Positions 44,218-64,000 of a stretch of DNA of 64,000 nt are shown piece by piece. Below the pieces are notes generated by a model that worked only from the letters and a program-made list of their open reading frames with translations, was not told the DNA's origin and searched no databases. Each line of letters opens with the position of its first letter. Position 1 is the first letter of the stretch. A program made the translations under genes and the position numbers. Source of the stretch: Oryzias latipes (lineage: Eukaryota; Chordata; Actinopteri; Beloniformes; Adrianichthyidae); contig NC_019876.2 of NCBI RefSeq assembly GCF_002234675.1, positions 17,553,354-17,617,353 of the forward strand. Reading direction: 5' to 3'.

Positions 44218-45164
44218 AAACACCACAGCCAGTGTTTTGGCGCATGAACCTGCTGCACTTGTCTTAGTGATAACAACATGAATATAAAGGGTGCAAGAAT
44301 TTATTTTAACGATTCGATTCAGATCATAATTTGTGGTTGACGATCTGATTCACCGACCTAAAATCAATCCAGAGCATCTTTAGCCAAAAATTCTACCAGT
44401 GCGACTCAGAGAGAAATACCTGCTACTGAACAAAGCAGGTGAAGTTACCCAGATTCTTTGTATTTCCTGCAAAATTATCGAGTATAAATTAAATGTGTAC
44501 AAACAAACAAGTAAACAAACAAGTAAACAAGAATTAATGACAAATCCATTCACATTTAAGTAAATCGACTCATCCATTAAGCCGATTCATAGTTACACCC
44601 CTAACATTTAGTTCTTTTTTTAGAAAAAAAGGCAAAGTTTATCAATATTAACAATGTTTTTTGCTTTGAATCAATATTAATATTTTATTTGAATAAAGAT
44701 TTCTTGAGAGAGCCGAGCCCTCTCTGTGTTTGCAGTGAGCCATAAATGGAACAGGCCAGAGATAACCGTTTTCAGCAGGTACCAAAGGGCATTTGACAGT
44801 TTTGGTAAAGCCCCCTTAGCACACAAACAGATACTTTTTATATTATTGTGTCTTTTTTATTTGACGTCATCCTGTTGCACAGAAATAACACAAATCTATC
44901 TATTAAGACTTAGTTTTTATGCTCATAAATTGATGAGAGGACACTCAGGGGGAGAAGTTGGATCAGGCCACACCAAAGCTCGGCCTTTGTTCCCTCTCTG
45001 CTTCCGGTTCTCTGTCACCAAAACTGTTTGACTTTCGCTGCTGTCAACATTTGTGGTGATCTCCTCCTATCAGCTTCTTGTTTTCTTCAGGTTTCACCAA
45101 CTTTTCCCTGACTTTACTCCAGTCAGAAGGAGAACGGGCAGGAGGATTCGAAAGAATAAAAGTC

Positions 45165-53514
<8,350 letters not shown>

Positions 53515-53757
53515 AGATGCTAATCCAGCAACATCCTGCCGCCTATGAGATGCATGTTCAAGGAAGCAAACCTGCGGAGATTTTTAAACGTTTTTTGGTA
53601 TTTAAAAAAGCTCATCATATTCATGTATTTCCTTTTTTAAACATCTTTTTGGTGTGTATTATTGGACATAAAAAGAGCTGATTTTAACAAATGTTTTTTT
53701 TTTTATGTAAATCACTGTATTTGCACTATGAAGTTCATTGGGTAAATTTTTTGAAAC

Positions 53758-53763
53758 AATAAA
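53758..53763 (+). terminator. Poly(A) signal of tm4sf5
   Basis: AATAAA, 244 bp after the preferred stop at 53514 and followed within 60 bp by a T-rich stretch. It supports the spliced five-exon form of the gene. Confidence 0.6.
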
Positions 53764-53987
53764 AACAGTCTTTAAACAATTAAGTTGAGTGTCTTCATTT
53801 TTATTTACATTTAGTTTAATAATGACTCAGCATGGGAAGGCAAAATAAGTTGAACAGGATAAATTTGATCTGTAATGTTATGACACTTTATACTGAAGTG
53901 ACAACATTTCTCAGATAATTGAAGTTGTAATCAGATAACAGTTTAATGCACTATGGGTGTTTTAAGACTATGAACTGAGAGTAATCT

Positions 53988-54240
53988 TACATTCACTGGC
54001 CACTTTATTAGCACACCTGTCCAACCGCTCATTAACGTACATTTCCAATGAGCCAATCACATGGCAACAACTCAGTGCATCTAGGGATGTAGACGTGCTC
54101 AAGACGATCTGCTGCAATTCAAACTGCATCAGAATGAGGAAGAAAGGTGATTGAAGGAACTTTGAATGGGGCATGGTTGTTGGGCTGGTCTACTGGGATT
54201 TTCACCCAAAACCACCTCTAGGGTTTACAGGGCCACTTCA
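53988..54240 (+). mobile_element. Tc1-like transposon 5' fragment
   Basis: CATTCACTGGCCACTTTATTAG, then CACACCTGTCC, CTCATTAACG, GCCAATCACATGGCAACAAC and CGATCTGCTGCA. This is the terminus and leader of the same family as 33185-34313 and 35956-37507. It stops soon after GGATTTTCACCC. Confidence 0.8.
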
Positions 54241-54518
54241 CCTACATCCTGTTTCTTAAATGTTGTTATTACTTCTTCTTAAGTTTAACATAAAATAATC
54301 CAGACGTTATTAGAAAAGTGTTTCAGTTGGAAAGATGACTTGGACCAAACTCTGGGATGTTTGGCTGTTAGTAAACACAAACCTTGAAGGATAACTAAAC
54401 TGTTGACCTCTGATTTCATCAAGAACATTTAAAAACTGTTTGATGTGTCTTCGTTGTGGTTTCAAGACGTTTAACAGAGAAGACTCATTGTACGCTGAGA
54501 CGCTGTCACTTTAACCCA

Positions 54519-54540
54519 ATGCATCATGGGAGATGTAGTG
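54519..54540 (-). promoter_or_regulatory. ZNF143/THAP11-like motif
   Basis: The minus strand reads ACTACATCTCCCATGATGC, close to the consensus ACTACAATTCCCAGCATGC. It may mark a promoter, but such strings also come with dispersed repeats in fish. No gene adjoins it. Confidence 0.3.
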
Positions 54541-55119
54541 TGAAAACTGCCGCAGATGGAAGACAGACTCGCTTCTCTGAGCTTCATTGTTTTGTTCACT
54601 TGTTCCACGGTCTGACACCGGATTCTGCAGAAAGCTACACCGCTGAAGACAAGCTTTAGCTGTTATTTTTGTTGGAACTGAGAGACTTTATGAGCAGAAT
54701 CCGAACAAGGAAATGAGGACTTTAACCACTTCTGATTGGTCAGACTGATGACGGATGATTAAGCCTCCTAGAGTGATTGGTGGAGACAGTTAAAGGGGTC
54801 GGACATTTCCGAAAACAGAGCTGTAGCTGCGGCTAAACCGCGGTACTGTCATTCTTATCAAAATTTCCTTCATAGAAACAAAAAAACACAAAGAAAAAAG
54901 TATTTTATGATCTTTCATATTTCTAACTACTCAGTGTTTTATCAGGGCCTGTTTGGACAAACAAAGAGCTGATATGCTGGAGATGGTAAATGTTTTTAGA
55001 TAAGTGAAAATGGGTAATTTCCTTCGGTACACCTGACCATCTCCCATGGCACACTGGTTGAAAAACACTGAGCTGGAGCACAAATTCTGGAAGCAAGCAT
55101 TAATGGATTCTGGAAAGTT

Positions 55120-55530
55120 GTCAGGGTGTGGGGGGCAGGAGAGCAGGTAGTACCCAGACGCAGAGGCGGGAGACAAATGGTTTCCGGGCAAGGTGTTTAA
55201 TGAACAAAAGGCGCTGCCGAGCAGGAATACAAAACGAAAACAAAACTTACTGTGGCGTGGCGAGAAACATGAAACATGGCAGAAGGGACGAAGAGACAAG
55301 AAGACGTAAGTAACGTTAATGGACCAGCACAAGAGGAAGGCAGAGACAAGACTTATATACAGACAAGACACAGGTGAACATGATCAGGTCAGATGGGGAC
55401 CAAGGAAGTAAAACTCAAGACATGACAAGACAGGAAGCCTTTCAAAATAAAACAGGAAACAGAACCAAACAAGACAGAACAAGAAACAAAGCAAAAACCA
55501 AGACAAAACAAACCCAAACCATGACAAAAG
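55120..55530. repeat. Dispersed repeat with A-rich end
   Basis: CAGGGTGTGGGGGGCAGGAG, TACCCAGACGCAGAGGCGG, GTTTAATGAACAAAAG, GACTTATATACAGACAAGACAC and an ACAAGACA-rich tail. Its architecture resembles 40335-40640. The open frames here are not genes. Confidence 0.55.
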
Positions 55531-56034
55531 TAATAACTGGAAAGTTATTCCGCATTCATACTGTTATGAAATTGCAACAGAAGTTACTTACAAGTAAATG
55601 GAGATTTAATTTCAGGCAAATAAGGTTTTTTTTTTTTTTTGGTCCTTGAGTTTAAATGAACTATCACATAAGAAGAAGAGGTCTATCCAACGAAAGGACC
55701 TCTGGCAAAGACAAATCACCTTGGAGTGAATAAGTTAACATAACATTTTCATGTAATAAGTTGCATCAGGGACTTATAAAATCATTTTAAATGGGATTCA
55801 AATGCATTTTAGGACAAACTAAATGATCTCAAAAAGTTTTGAACAGCAGTTTTGGCATGGCAACACGTATACATACAAAGGCTTAAAGGCCTAACATTTC
55901 AGAATTTATATTTTATCATACATTATTGGTCACCCAGAGAAGCCAGATTCATTCAAAGGTCTAAATTTGTTCATTTTTATCCCTACGCCTCAACCTTTTG
56001 TTTAAAGGTCTAACCACTGGCTGAAAATTAGAAC

Positions 56035-57315
56035 TGGACTGAGTAAACCCTCTTCCCTCGCGTTCTAAATAGGAAGAACTAACTGGTTCCAAGAAGCCAA
56101 AATACCAGAGACTTACTGTGTCATATTTATTTAAAAAAAAAAAACAGTCGAATGCTTTATTACGATAATTTGACAGACTCTCCCAACCCGACTTTCAAGT
56201 GGTAGGGGTGTGGACTTTCAACAAGCTCAGTCCTAATTGGTGTGATTGGTTGCCATTCAAACGTTGACTTAGCCTGACTTGAAGCAATCACTGCCTACTG
56301 ACAACTTCTGGTTCCAACATTGGCGATGTCCATATTGCAAAAAAATGTCTACTACATTTACTTCATTTCATTGGAGCCAGAGGTGAACAATTTTCAATGA
56401 ATGACCTTATTGATTGTATTTAGAACTTGACAGAGCAGGTGTGACGTCACCCATAGAAAAGGCCTTACCTCTGCCTCCAGCTAAATAAAGTTAATTCAGT
56501 TGCCTTTTTTCGTATCGCCATGTTGGAACCAGATGACAGTGATTGGTACAAGTGGTCTGAGTCAATGTTGTGGTAGCGTATTATGTGAACGTAATTGGAA
56601 GGTCGGTCACTGCTGTTGACAGGTCCCCAAAATGTTGTTTCCTCACTTTAGTGCAAATCCAGATTTCTTATTTGCATAATTTCATTAAATCATTTATACA
56701 TTACCATGGTGTTCATGTGTGAGGGTGGAGGTTGGGGGTTGTTGGCATTGCATGGGTTTTATACATATTTTTTTGTGTAATGTCTTGCTTTTTGTTTTTA
56801 AAATTGGATTATGTTTTTATGTAAAGCGGGTTTGCTATACAAATAAAGTTTGATTTGATTTGATTTAGTGGCAACTACTATCGCCAATCATGAGTAAGCT
56901 TATTCAAAGTCCACACCACTTCCACTGAAAGCGCCTCGGGAGAATCTGTCGATGAAACGTTCGAGGAGGGGGCCAGCGGGCACCACATGTTTTTACTGAG
57001 GCATCTGATTGGTCAGTTTATAACTTGTAATAAAGAAAAAATATCATTAAAAAAATTAGGATTAACAAGACGATGCCAGGAAAAAGGTATCAGAGCAAAA
57101 TGGTTATTCTGACAAACAGAATGACTTAGTGATAGTATTTTATTTCTCAATAGAAGTCTATGGGATTTTGGCTTCTTGGAACTAGCAAGTACTTCCTGTT
57201 CAGAATGTGTGTGTGTGTGTGTGTGTGTGTGGGGGGGGGGGGTCACTCAGTCCAGTTCTCATTTTACAGTCAATGATGTCACACTCACTTGATCCAGTTC
57301 TCAAGTACAGTCAAC
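56035..57315. mobile_element. MITE-like element, TTGACTGTAT family (copy 4, compound)
   Basis: Several family segments occur: GAACTGGACTGAGTAAACCC at 56030, ATTGATTGTATTTAGAACTTG at 56412, CACTCAGTCCAGTTCTCATTTTACAGTCAA at 57243 and GATCCAGTTCTCAAGTACAGTCAA at 57290. At least two copies are therefore nested or tandem. A LINE tail ending AAATAAAGTTTGATTTGATT (about 56620-56868) sits inside. Confidence 0.65.
57206..57242 (+). repeat. (GT)n followed by poly-G
   Basis: A GT run passes directly into about a dozen G residues, inside the compound MITE. Alleles are likely to vary in length. Confidence 0.95.
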
Positions 57316-57429
57316 GGGTGTAACTTAGGAAACAGAAAGATGGGACCATTAGGATTGGGCGAAAAGAATTAAAAACTAAGATTTGAGATGAATTTGAATT
57401 TTACCCCATTGTGGGGCAGGAATAGAATT

Positions 57430-57760
57430 GTTGACCTCTGAATGGAAGTCACCGCTTCAGCTCACCTGGATCCTGACTACTCCTGTTTCTTCTCTGATGC
57501 TCTCATGCTTGTTATTGACCCCTGCCTGTCTGACCCTGATTTAGCTTTGTGGTTCTTTAGCTGTGCTAATAAACCTGCTGCAATTGGAACCAGCTGTCTA
57601 TCTTGTGAAAGGCAAGATACTGAACCCCGTATTGGCCCTGGTGGTTACAGGTCAGCACCTTGTAAGGGAGCAGAGCTACCATCAGTGTGAATTTCTCTGT
57701 GCACAGGTGATTGGAACTGTGACTTTAAAGCAAAGTTAGTAAAGTGCTATATAGGTATAC
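57430..57760. repeat. Composite dispersed repeat
   Basis: GGCAAGATACTGAACCCCGTATTGGCCCTGGTGG and GTGACTTTAAAGCAAAGTTAGTAAAGTGCTATATA resemble the end of a common fish retroelement. The 82-codon frame at 57442 crosses it and is not a gene. Bases 57761-59320 show a poly-C tract (57903-57917) and no recognised gene. Confidence 0.5.
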
Positions 57761-59329
57761 CGGTACATCCTTTACCCACAATTCTACTGTTTTTATTGTG
57801 CATGAATGACGCATATATTTAAGTGTCCAGGGATGCACTTCTGCAATAATACAAAAAAGATGTACATGAAAACAAAATGTGGAGAAAACTTGTAAGGGGC
57901 AACCCCCCCCCCCCCCAAATTGCCATTTTTTTGTCCCCGCATTCTTGCTAGACTAAAACCGCTCATTTCCAAAAAATGTTTTTGAGATTTGCGCTAGGGT
58001 GTCCTTACTATCGTGTCAACTTGCTGCTGTAATGATAGTATTTTGCGCTCTCTGTGTAGAACACGCTGGAGGAGAAACCAACTCGCAGCTGCAGAGCATG
58101 CGAACAAGTGGAGAGGAAAAAGGTACTGAGGGGAGGGGCCTAGACCTATCGTTTATGATTCCAGACCCCACAACAAACTAACTGCTGCTTCCAAATAGAT
58201 TAATAGTTTTCATTTATAAAATTATTATACTTTATTGGTTTTACTGGATTTTTTGAAAAGCGAAAGGAAAACATATTCAAGGTTGTGGAAAAGGTCAAAA
58301 GCAAACATCAGGCCCAGTAGGCCACCAGTACCAAAATGAACACTCACTAATACGACCAAATTTCCTGTTGGAGGAGTAAAATTTGGAGCGATACTTGCAA
58401 CATGGCTAATGAAGGTTTCCACCTAATTAGACTTCTTGGTAATTAGCTTACTGGTGGATTTCGTCTCAGCTTCTCTGCCAATCTAATTTACAATACAATA
58501 ATTTGTCTATTTTTGTTCAGTTTTTTGTGACACTTAAGCACACAAACAGAATAATATGTCCTTTAGTTTGGATTGATGTTCATTCATGAAGCCTACGGAA
58601 ATGCCTGGAATTAATTAATTCATAATTCCTGTCAGGGTTGAATTCAGCTTTAAGAAAAAAAAACGTGGCAATTTTTACCAGAATCCAGCCAGCCTTCAAA
58701 AAGAAAAACAGAAACGGATGAGTGTTTAGTGTGAAAAAACTTACATACTATATCTTAATTGTGACTTCAACCATAAAAGTATATTATCCTTATATGATTA
58801 ATAAAGTAAAAATAAATACTCTATGGGTTTTTGTTATAAGTCTGGGGACCACCAACAGACCAGCACCTGATGACCTAAAGGGTTCTAAGAGGGTCTTAGG
58901 ATAAAATTTGCTGGACTTTTCCAAACCAATAAAAGAGTTCATGAAAGAATTAATGTAGGTTATGCTATCATAAAACCCCACAAAGTCATTTTTAAAAGGA
59001 AAAATCTCTTTTTACTTAATTTAGAGTATTTTACAAAAACAATCTTTTAAATTCTCACATGGATTGACTTAAAGTTTACTAAAATTCATCATGATTAATA
59101 ATAAACCTTATAGAAAAACAAAGGCACCTCTTTTTAAAGGGTCTTTGTCGTGCAATTCTTAGGCCTGTCAGTGTAAACTATATCCATATATTATGTTACC
59201 TTTGGCACACTATATAAAAAGGTTTTGTTAAATATTAGTTATTTTCGCAACCCTTTTCCTTACTTTCCTACGCGGAAGTAAGACGACTTGATCTCTGAGG
59301 CTCCGCCTTTCTCTCCTTGTGGGTGCAGC

Positions 59330-59860
59330 CTATTTCATGATGTCATCCTAGAGTCGTCCTCAACAGCAGGTCTGCGTTTGTCCCCACGAAAACAAACAAC
59401 ATCTAAACTTTTGCAAAGATAGATTAGCATATTGTACATAGCGTCAGGAAAGCGTCTTAGCTGATCACCACTATAGAAAGTGGGTTTTTGTGTTGGCCTG
59501 TGGGCGGTGCTGGCAGCACAGAGTCTTCCTGGAGGGGGCTGTTCCTCACTTTGTGAAATCACAATGTGAGAACCCACTTGTTTCCATGGATTGGGAGGGG
59601 CAGGTGCTCAGAGTGCAGGTTTGTAAAGAAATACGCAGAAATGCATGAATTGATCAAAATACCACTTCAGGGTTGTTTTTTGTGAGGAATTAACAATGAT
59701 ATTGAAATTGAAATTTTGCATGATTTAGGTCTTTTGATGCAGTGTTCCCCCAACGTTTATGTGGTTGGGGACCGGTCAACCCCTGGGGATTTTACTGCGG
59801 CCCGGCAGAAAGGGATGGGGGTTGCCAGGGATGCTTAATTTTGGTCCGATTTTAAAAAGA
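59330..59860. repeat. Dispersed repeats, two adjoining types
   Basis: At 59330-59720 there is a block with GGGCGGTGCTGGCAGCACAG, GTTTCCATGGATTGGGAGGGG and AAATGCATGAATTGATCAAAATACC. At 59745-59860 there is a block with GTTCCCCCAACG, TTGGGGACCGGTCAACCC and GCGGCCCGGCAG. Both read as parts of widespread fish DNA elements. No coding sequence. Confidence 0.45.
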
Positions 59861-60344
59861 AAAAACTCTGATCATCACAAAAAACAAATCTTTTAATAAT
59901 AATAATGACAACAGATAACACAACTAGAACATCAATCTCTAGTAATGTATTCTGCCAATGAACGTTGTGAGTACTATGTTAACAGGTGTGGGAAAATCAC
60001 CTGTTTCAATAAATCCATATTTTAAGCAGGACCCCTGGTGGCCTATTGTTGTTGTTTTTTATTTTTTGTCTTGAAGTTGTAGCCCGTTCTTCCATCTGTT
60101 CTTTTATCCCTGCACTAATCCTTTATCCATTTGTAAGGAAACGTTCCACATACTGTACATCTTTTCTTGTGTAGCACGCCGCCGAACTACTGTTAGCGCT
60201 CAAGTAAATGTAATGTAGCAAACAGATTCCTGTCAGTTTTAAAAAACAAATTTTTTCTGAAAAAAAGATTGTTCAAATGTAGCCATTTTTCCTCCCCTGA
60301 CCAAACTTTACAGCTCAAGTGATCAAAGGTATAGCTGAGAGAAT

Positions 60345-60590
60345 CCGTCCATCCATCCATCCATCCATCCATCCATCCATCCATCCATCCATCCATCCAT
60401 CCATCCATCCATCCTTTTCCACTCATCCGGGAGCGGCTCATCCGGCAGCGGGTTGGGGGGACGGCTGTCTAAAAAAGATGTCCAGACTTCCATCTGGGGC
60501 TCCCCCAGACATTCCCAGACCAGCCGAGAGACCTATTCTCTCCAGCGTGTCCTGGGTCTTCCCCGGGGCGTCCTCCCAGAATCCAGTAAT
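60345..60590 (-). repeat. (CATC)n array plus retroelement 3' fragment
   Basis: About seventeen CATC units (60348-60413), then TTTTCCACTCATCCGGGAGCGG, CCAGACTTCCATCTGGGG, CATTCCCAGACCAGCCGAGAG and CTCCAGCGTGTCCTGGGTCT. Read on the minus strand this is a common teleost retroelement ending in GATG units. The 201-codon frame over it is spurious. Bases 60591-61850 hold no supported gene; a poly-G tract is at 61442-61456. Confidence 0.7.
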
Positions 60591-61984
60591 TTTTCAAAAT
60601 AAAAGATCTTTTAAAATAAAAGATTGTCGAAACTTAAAAGAAAAAAAAGAACCAGGCATAATTTATTATTTCTTCTTCTATTCTTCTTCTATTTATGTCT
60701 GTTCAAATATTAATTTAGGTGCGTCCCTTCAACTCACCATGAGCTGTGACCACAGACGCTTTCAAAAGCCCCTGCACAAACTGTCCTGTTCTCTAACCCC
60801 GATTATCCAGCAGAGGAAGCTCCAGTCAATCACTCTGTCAATTACTCACCTCATTATCTGTCCATCCTTTCAGACAGCCAGTTCTAACAGGATTACTGCC
60901 AGCAAAGACAAGGTCAGAGGTTAGAGCGCCCCCTGAGGATAGTGCATTTGCTCACAAAAGCAACCGTCAGCACAAGCAGTTCCTATTTTTTTAGGTGTGG
61001 ATTAAGCACCTAAGCTTTTGTTGCCATGGAGCTTTGCAGTAATTGTTACCTAACATTTGGTTGTGGAGCTGCATGCAGTTAAAAATATGCATGTCTGGAG
61101 AGGCCGAATAGTTGGTGGCTTTTGTGCTCATTGTTTCGGAATCGTTCACAGAAATGTTTTGACTCTTTTCAGAAACGGACCCAATTAAAAAGAGGAAGGA
61201 TATGAATAGATCATAATTATGTGTGTTTTGGTGCATTGAACGTGCTGCAGGAAGGCTTCTCCTTTGTTTAAAGCTCACATGCTGAGGGAGGGGGGGTTGT
61301 TTGTGCAGCTCTGTGCAGCTCTTTCAAGCATGGTGACCGACTTTGCCAACCGACTGGCGGGTGTTGTGCAGACCTCTAATCCAACGTTGAGTTAAGGAAC
61401 ACTTGTGAGAAGAGTGTGGAATAAAAGAACAGTGGGACAAAAGGGGGGGGGGGGGGCGTTCTCAGGCACTTTTCATGGAAGTGGTAGTCACATTGAAAGA
61501 ATTCAGAGTGGTGTGGTGAAAGCACAAAGTCGCTTTGAGGGAAATCCAAAAAACCAAACCGACAAAACAAAAAGGTGGAAGCAAAGACAACCATCAATGT
61601 GTGGAGCAAAACCAGCCAGTACTGGATAGTCGAGTATGACTGACGAAACTTTTAGCTACCACCTCGGTGTCCAGTCATGTGTTTCTTCAACACACTCAAC
61701 ACTCACTCATTTCAAAGCACCGGTTATCCTTTCAATAACAACCACATACAAGTTTCACACCAGACAGTTGACATGTCAGCATTTTTACCACCTAGTCATT
61801 TTGTCAGCCACACTCTGACCTGAGCAGGGCCGCAGTGAGGCACCCTGAGCAACAGTCAGTATGAAATGCCAAAATCGACTGACCACTCAAGGATAAACTG
61901 GACTTTTGGTCGAAGTCCTAAACGGGGAATAAAAATTGAGCAAACAATGTTATTACATCTACAATATTTTTCACACGGTAGGGC

Positions 61985-62160
61985 ACATCAGTTCATACAT
62001 TGCACCGTCAATAAATGGTCTATTTTTGTATTTATGTCATATATAAGGCGGACTGAACTATAAAGCACATAAAGCGAGACAAAAGAGTAAGAGATGAGTC
62101 CGTCAGTCAGTCAGACTTTATTCACTGTGTTCAGTAACTCTAGAACATGTTTGTAACACG
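61985..62160. repeat. Dispersed repeat (ATATAAGGCGGACTGAACTAT type)
   Basis: Short blocks such as ATATAAGGCGGACTGAACTA, CAGTCAGACTTTATTCACTG and AACACGCTAAATAGTAGCC appear related to 63800-64000 (ACAATGTAAGGTGCACTTA, GCGCTTTATTCATTGATTA, ACGTGTTGCTAACA). Probably fragments of one non-autonomous element. Confidence 0.35.
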
Positions 62161-62368
62161 CTAAATAGTAGCCACGTTAGCAGTGTTACCCGCGTTGGCC
62201 TATTCCCAATGCCTGTAACTTCCAACCTTGTTTGCGAATACCTTCACTACTTACTACAAAGTGCACTATATAGTGCGTTCGCCATTTTCTAGTGCTGTCG
62301 GAATCTACAGTTCCAAAATGGAGTGCCCTAAAAATTTCCCAGAAGTGTCTGTGAAAAAACCAGTGTAA

Positions 62369-63069
62369 AGGCCCGTTCACACCGGGACGAATTTCGCCGG
62401 CGATTTTCGCCAACGTTTAACGCCTCGTGACTAAACAAAGGGCACCAATGAGAGTGTGCACACCGACGCGAAAAAACGCCACGCGTCAAAGCGTCAAAAA
62501 AAAAAAAACGCCTCGGGTTCGTTTTTTTTTTCCGACGCGTCGCGTCGAAATCTATTCGACCAATGAGAATGCCGCTTTTGCACACGTGTCTGGAGCTTCT
62601 GAAGTTACAGTAAAACACAACTTGGGGGCACTCAAACACAAAACTGCCTTGCTGAGCACACATACCAGCGAAGAAGATAGACGTCAAGTAGCGTCTACAC
62701 TGCCGCGAAGAAATAATGACGGACATTCTAAAATATCCCCGAACGAAGCACCAGTTGGAGCTACTGGTGCTTGAAATATTCATGTTTTCTTTTTATTATT
62801 CTGACTAGCGCGTAAATACTTGCTCTCTTCTTCTGAGTGAAAAAGCGACTTTAAGAAGCCTAAAGTTGCGCAGCGCCACCTTGTGTACAGGAGTATTTCT
62901 GTTTACATTAAGCGCCATCTAATGTCAGGGAATGAAATTGCATGCTCGCTCGGCTCATCGTCAGCGAAAATCGCCTGGGTGTGAACACAAAAAACGTGGC
63001 GAAAAACGCTGGCGAATAACGCCTGGCGAATAACGCCTGGCGAATATTCGTCCCGGTGTGTACGGGCCT
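62369..63069. mobile_element. 701-bp MITE with TAA target duplication (PIF/Harbinger-like)
   Basis: The left end AGGCCCGTTCACACCGGGAC and the reverse complement of the right end, AGGCCCGTACACACCGGGAC, form inverted repeats of about 30 bp. Both flanks carry TAA (62366-62368 and 63070-63072), a 3-bp TWA-type duplication typical of PIF/Harbinger. Subterminal CCTGGCGAATAACG units repeat at the right side. The plus frame 62427-62774 (115 codons) does not resemble a transposase I recognise. Confidence 0.8.
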
Positions 63070-63356
63070 TAAATCGATGCTCACCAGCCTGGCGAATGTA
63101 GCCCCAAGTGCATTGCGTTTGAAAAATTTTTGTGAAAAAAATATATTTCAATCTGTTTCTAAATTAACCATCAGCATTTTCATCTTCAGACCTCGGTGGA
63201 TTCATATATAGTCGTTGTAAAACGTTCATATCAATTAGATTTTCACTTTGTGAAATTGGTGATGTCATATTAGCTGTTTAAAAAAAGAAAAAAGGTAGTG
63301 AGCGTGGTGTCCGAATTGCTTTTAAAATCCAGGGCACTACATAGTAAACAAAAAAA

Positions 63357-63600
63357 AGTTAAAGTCCCAATATCTATCACCCACCTAGATGTGTGAAATT
63401 TATCCTCCGCATTTGGCCCATCCCCTGGGGGAGCGGTGAGCTGCAGACACAGCTGCACTTAGGAGCCATTTGGTGGTTTACCCCTTCATGATGAGTGTCA
63501 AGCAGGGAGGCATTGGGTCCCATTTTTACAATCCTTGGTATGACTTGGGCTGGACAAGGGCGGACACTCTATCACAAGGCCACTGAGCTGGTCCCACACT
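63357..63600 (-). mobile_element. tRNA-derived SINE, sister of 18396-18650
   Basis: Minus-strand order: CAGTGGCCTTGTGATAGAGTG (A-box region), AAGTCATACCAAGGAT, CCTCCCTGCTTGACACTCATC, GGTAAACCACCAAATGGC, GCTCACCGCTCCCCCAGGGG and a GATAGATATTGGGACTTTAA tail. The B-box is damaged. It retains more of the body than the claudin copy. Confidence 0.85.
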
Positions 63601-63799
63601 ATATTAAAATCTTTTAGTCAACAAGCTCTTTCACACTGAGCTGTTTGGTCTGCACAAGAGTTGATTTCCTCTGACATTCTGCTTTGTTCAGCAAAGTTCA
63701 TCTGAATTTTGTTCAAACCTGAAAACAAAAGATTCCATTACTAATTTGCAAGTTATACAGATTGGTGTTCCGACAAACAAAGAAAAAAAACAGGGATTC

Positions 63800-64000
63800 C
63801 ATGTTTTTCACAATGTAAGGTGCACTTAAAAAGGCTTACTTCAAAAAAAAAAGCAGCACAGAGCGCTTTATTCATTGATTAACGCTGGTTGTGCTAACTA
63901 ATGTAGTAAGAGAGGTCTTTGCCGGACTGTCAAAATATTTAGTTTAGTTCGGCTAATGTGCAGCAGTGTCTGACTGTGTTTTTCTTACGTGTTGCTAACA
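63800..64000. repeat. Repeat-like window edge
   Basis: The final 200 bp look related to 61985-62160 and run off the window. No gene seen. Confidence 0.3.

Noticed and set aside
57442-57690. An 82-aa open frame
   Set aside because: It lies on recognisable dispersed repeat sequence and has no domain or splice partners.
60319-60924. A 201-aa open frame with a His-Pro-Ser start
   Set aside because: It begins in a CATC microsatellite and continues through a retroelement fragment.
62427-62783. Overlapping frames inside the 701-bp MITE as a transposase
   Set aside because: No DDE, Myb or MADF pattern, and both strands are open to a similar extent because of CpG-rich repeats.

Overview
This window is vertebrate nuclear DNA, almost certainly from a teleost fish. 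It is AT-rich and intron-rich, with GT-AG split genes and a dense load of fish-type repeats: tRNA-derived SINEs, LINE 3' tails, Tc1-like transposons, PIF/Harbinger-type MITEs and GATG/GTTG microsatellites. I see no bacterial operon, phage, CRISPR array or functional tRNA/rRNA gene. Five protein-coding genes could be assembled exon by exon, with splice phases that close exactly; everything else is introns, intergenic DNA and mobile-element debris.

Layout. 1-4500: intergenic, with a 0.85 kb GGAT/GGTT tetranucleotide array. 4551-6326 (+): naa38, the Lsm-like auxiliary subunit of the NatC N-terminal acetyltransferase (3 exons, 112 aa). 8257-14031 (-): dnajc3/p58IPK, the ER-lumenal TPR and J-domain co-chaperone (12 exons, 498 aa), with a perfect ER-stress response element and an unfolded-protein-response element about 0.4 kb upstream of its start codon. 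15787-19666 (-): a claudin-15 family gene (5 exons, 222 aa) with the acidic pore residues and the C-terminal Tyr-Val PDZ ligand. 20000-30000: intergenic, with an A-rich block, dispersed repeats and a 63-bp minisatellite. 30065-35267 (-): fis1, the mitochondrial/peroxisomal fission adaptor (5 exons, 154 aa). 35800-44700: a repeat graveyard with nested Tc1, LINE and foldback elements. 45165-53514 (+): tm4sf5, an L6-family four-transmembrane protein (probably 5 exons, 203 aa). 54000-64000: intergenic and repeat-rich, including an intact-looking 701-bp MITE with a TAA target duplication.

The five genes are not an operon and share no single pathway. The fis1 and claudin-15 pairing matches the human neighbourhood of FIS1 and CLDN15 on 7q22, and naa38 and tm4sf5 both have human counterparts on 17p13, so the block looks like a fish rearrangement of ancestral synteny. 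Claudin-15 and tm4sf5 are both epithelial membrane proteins.

I found no convincing evidence of a wholly new biological system. The observations most worth checking are the ER-stress elements at dnajc3, a SINE ending a few bases from a claudin splice donor, two possible C-termini for tm4sf5, inverted Tc1 copies around the 5' half of fis1, a hairpin-headed repeat present twice, and the 701-bp MITE. Repeat family names are from memory of teleost repeats and were not searched.
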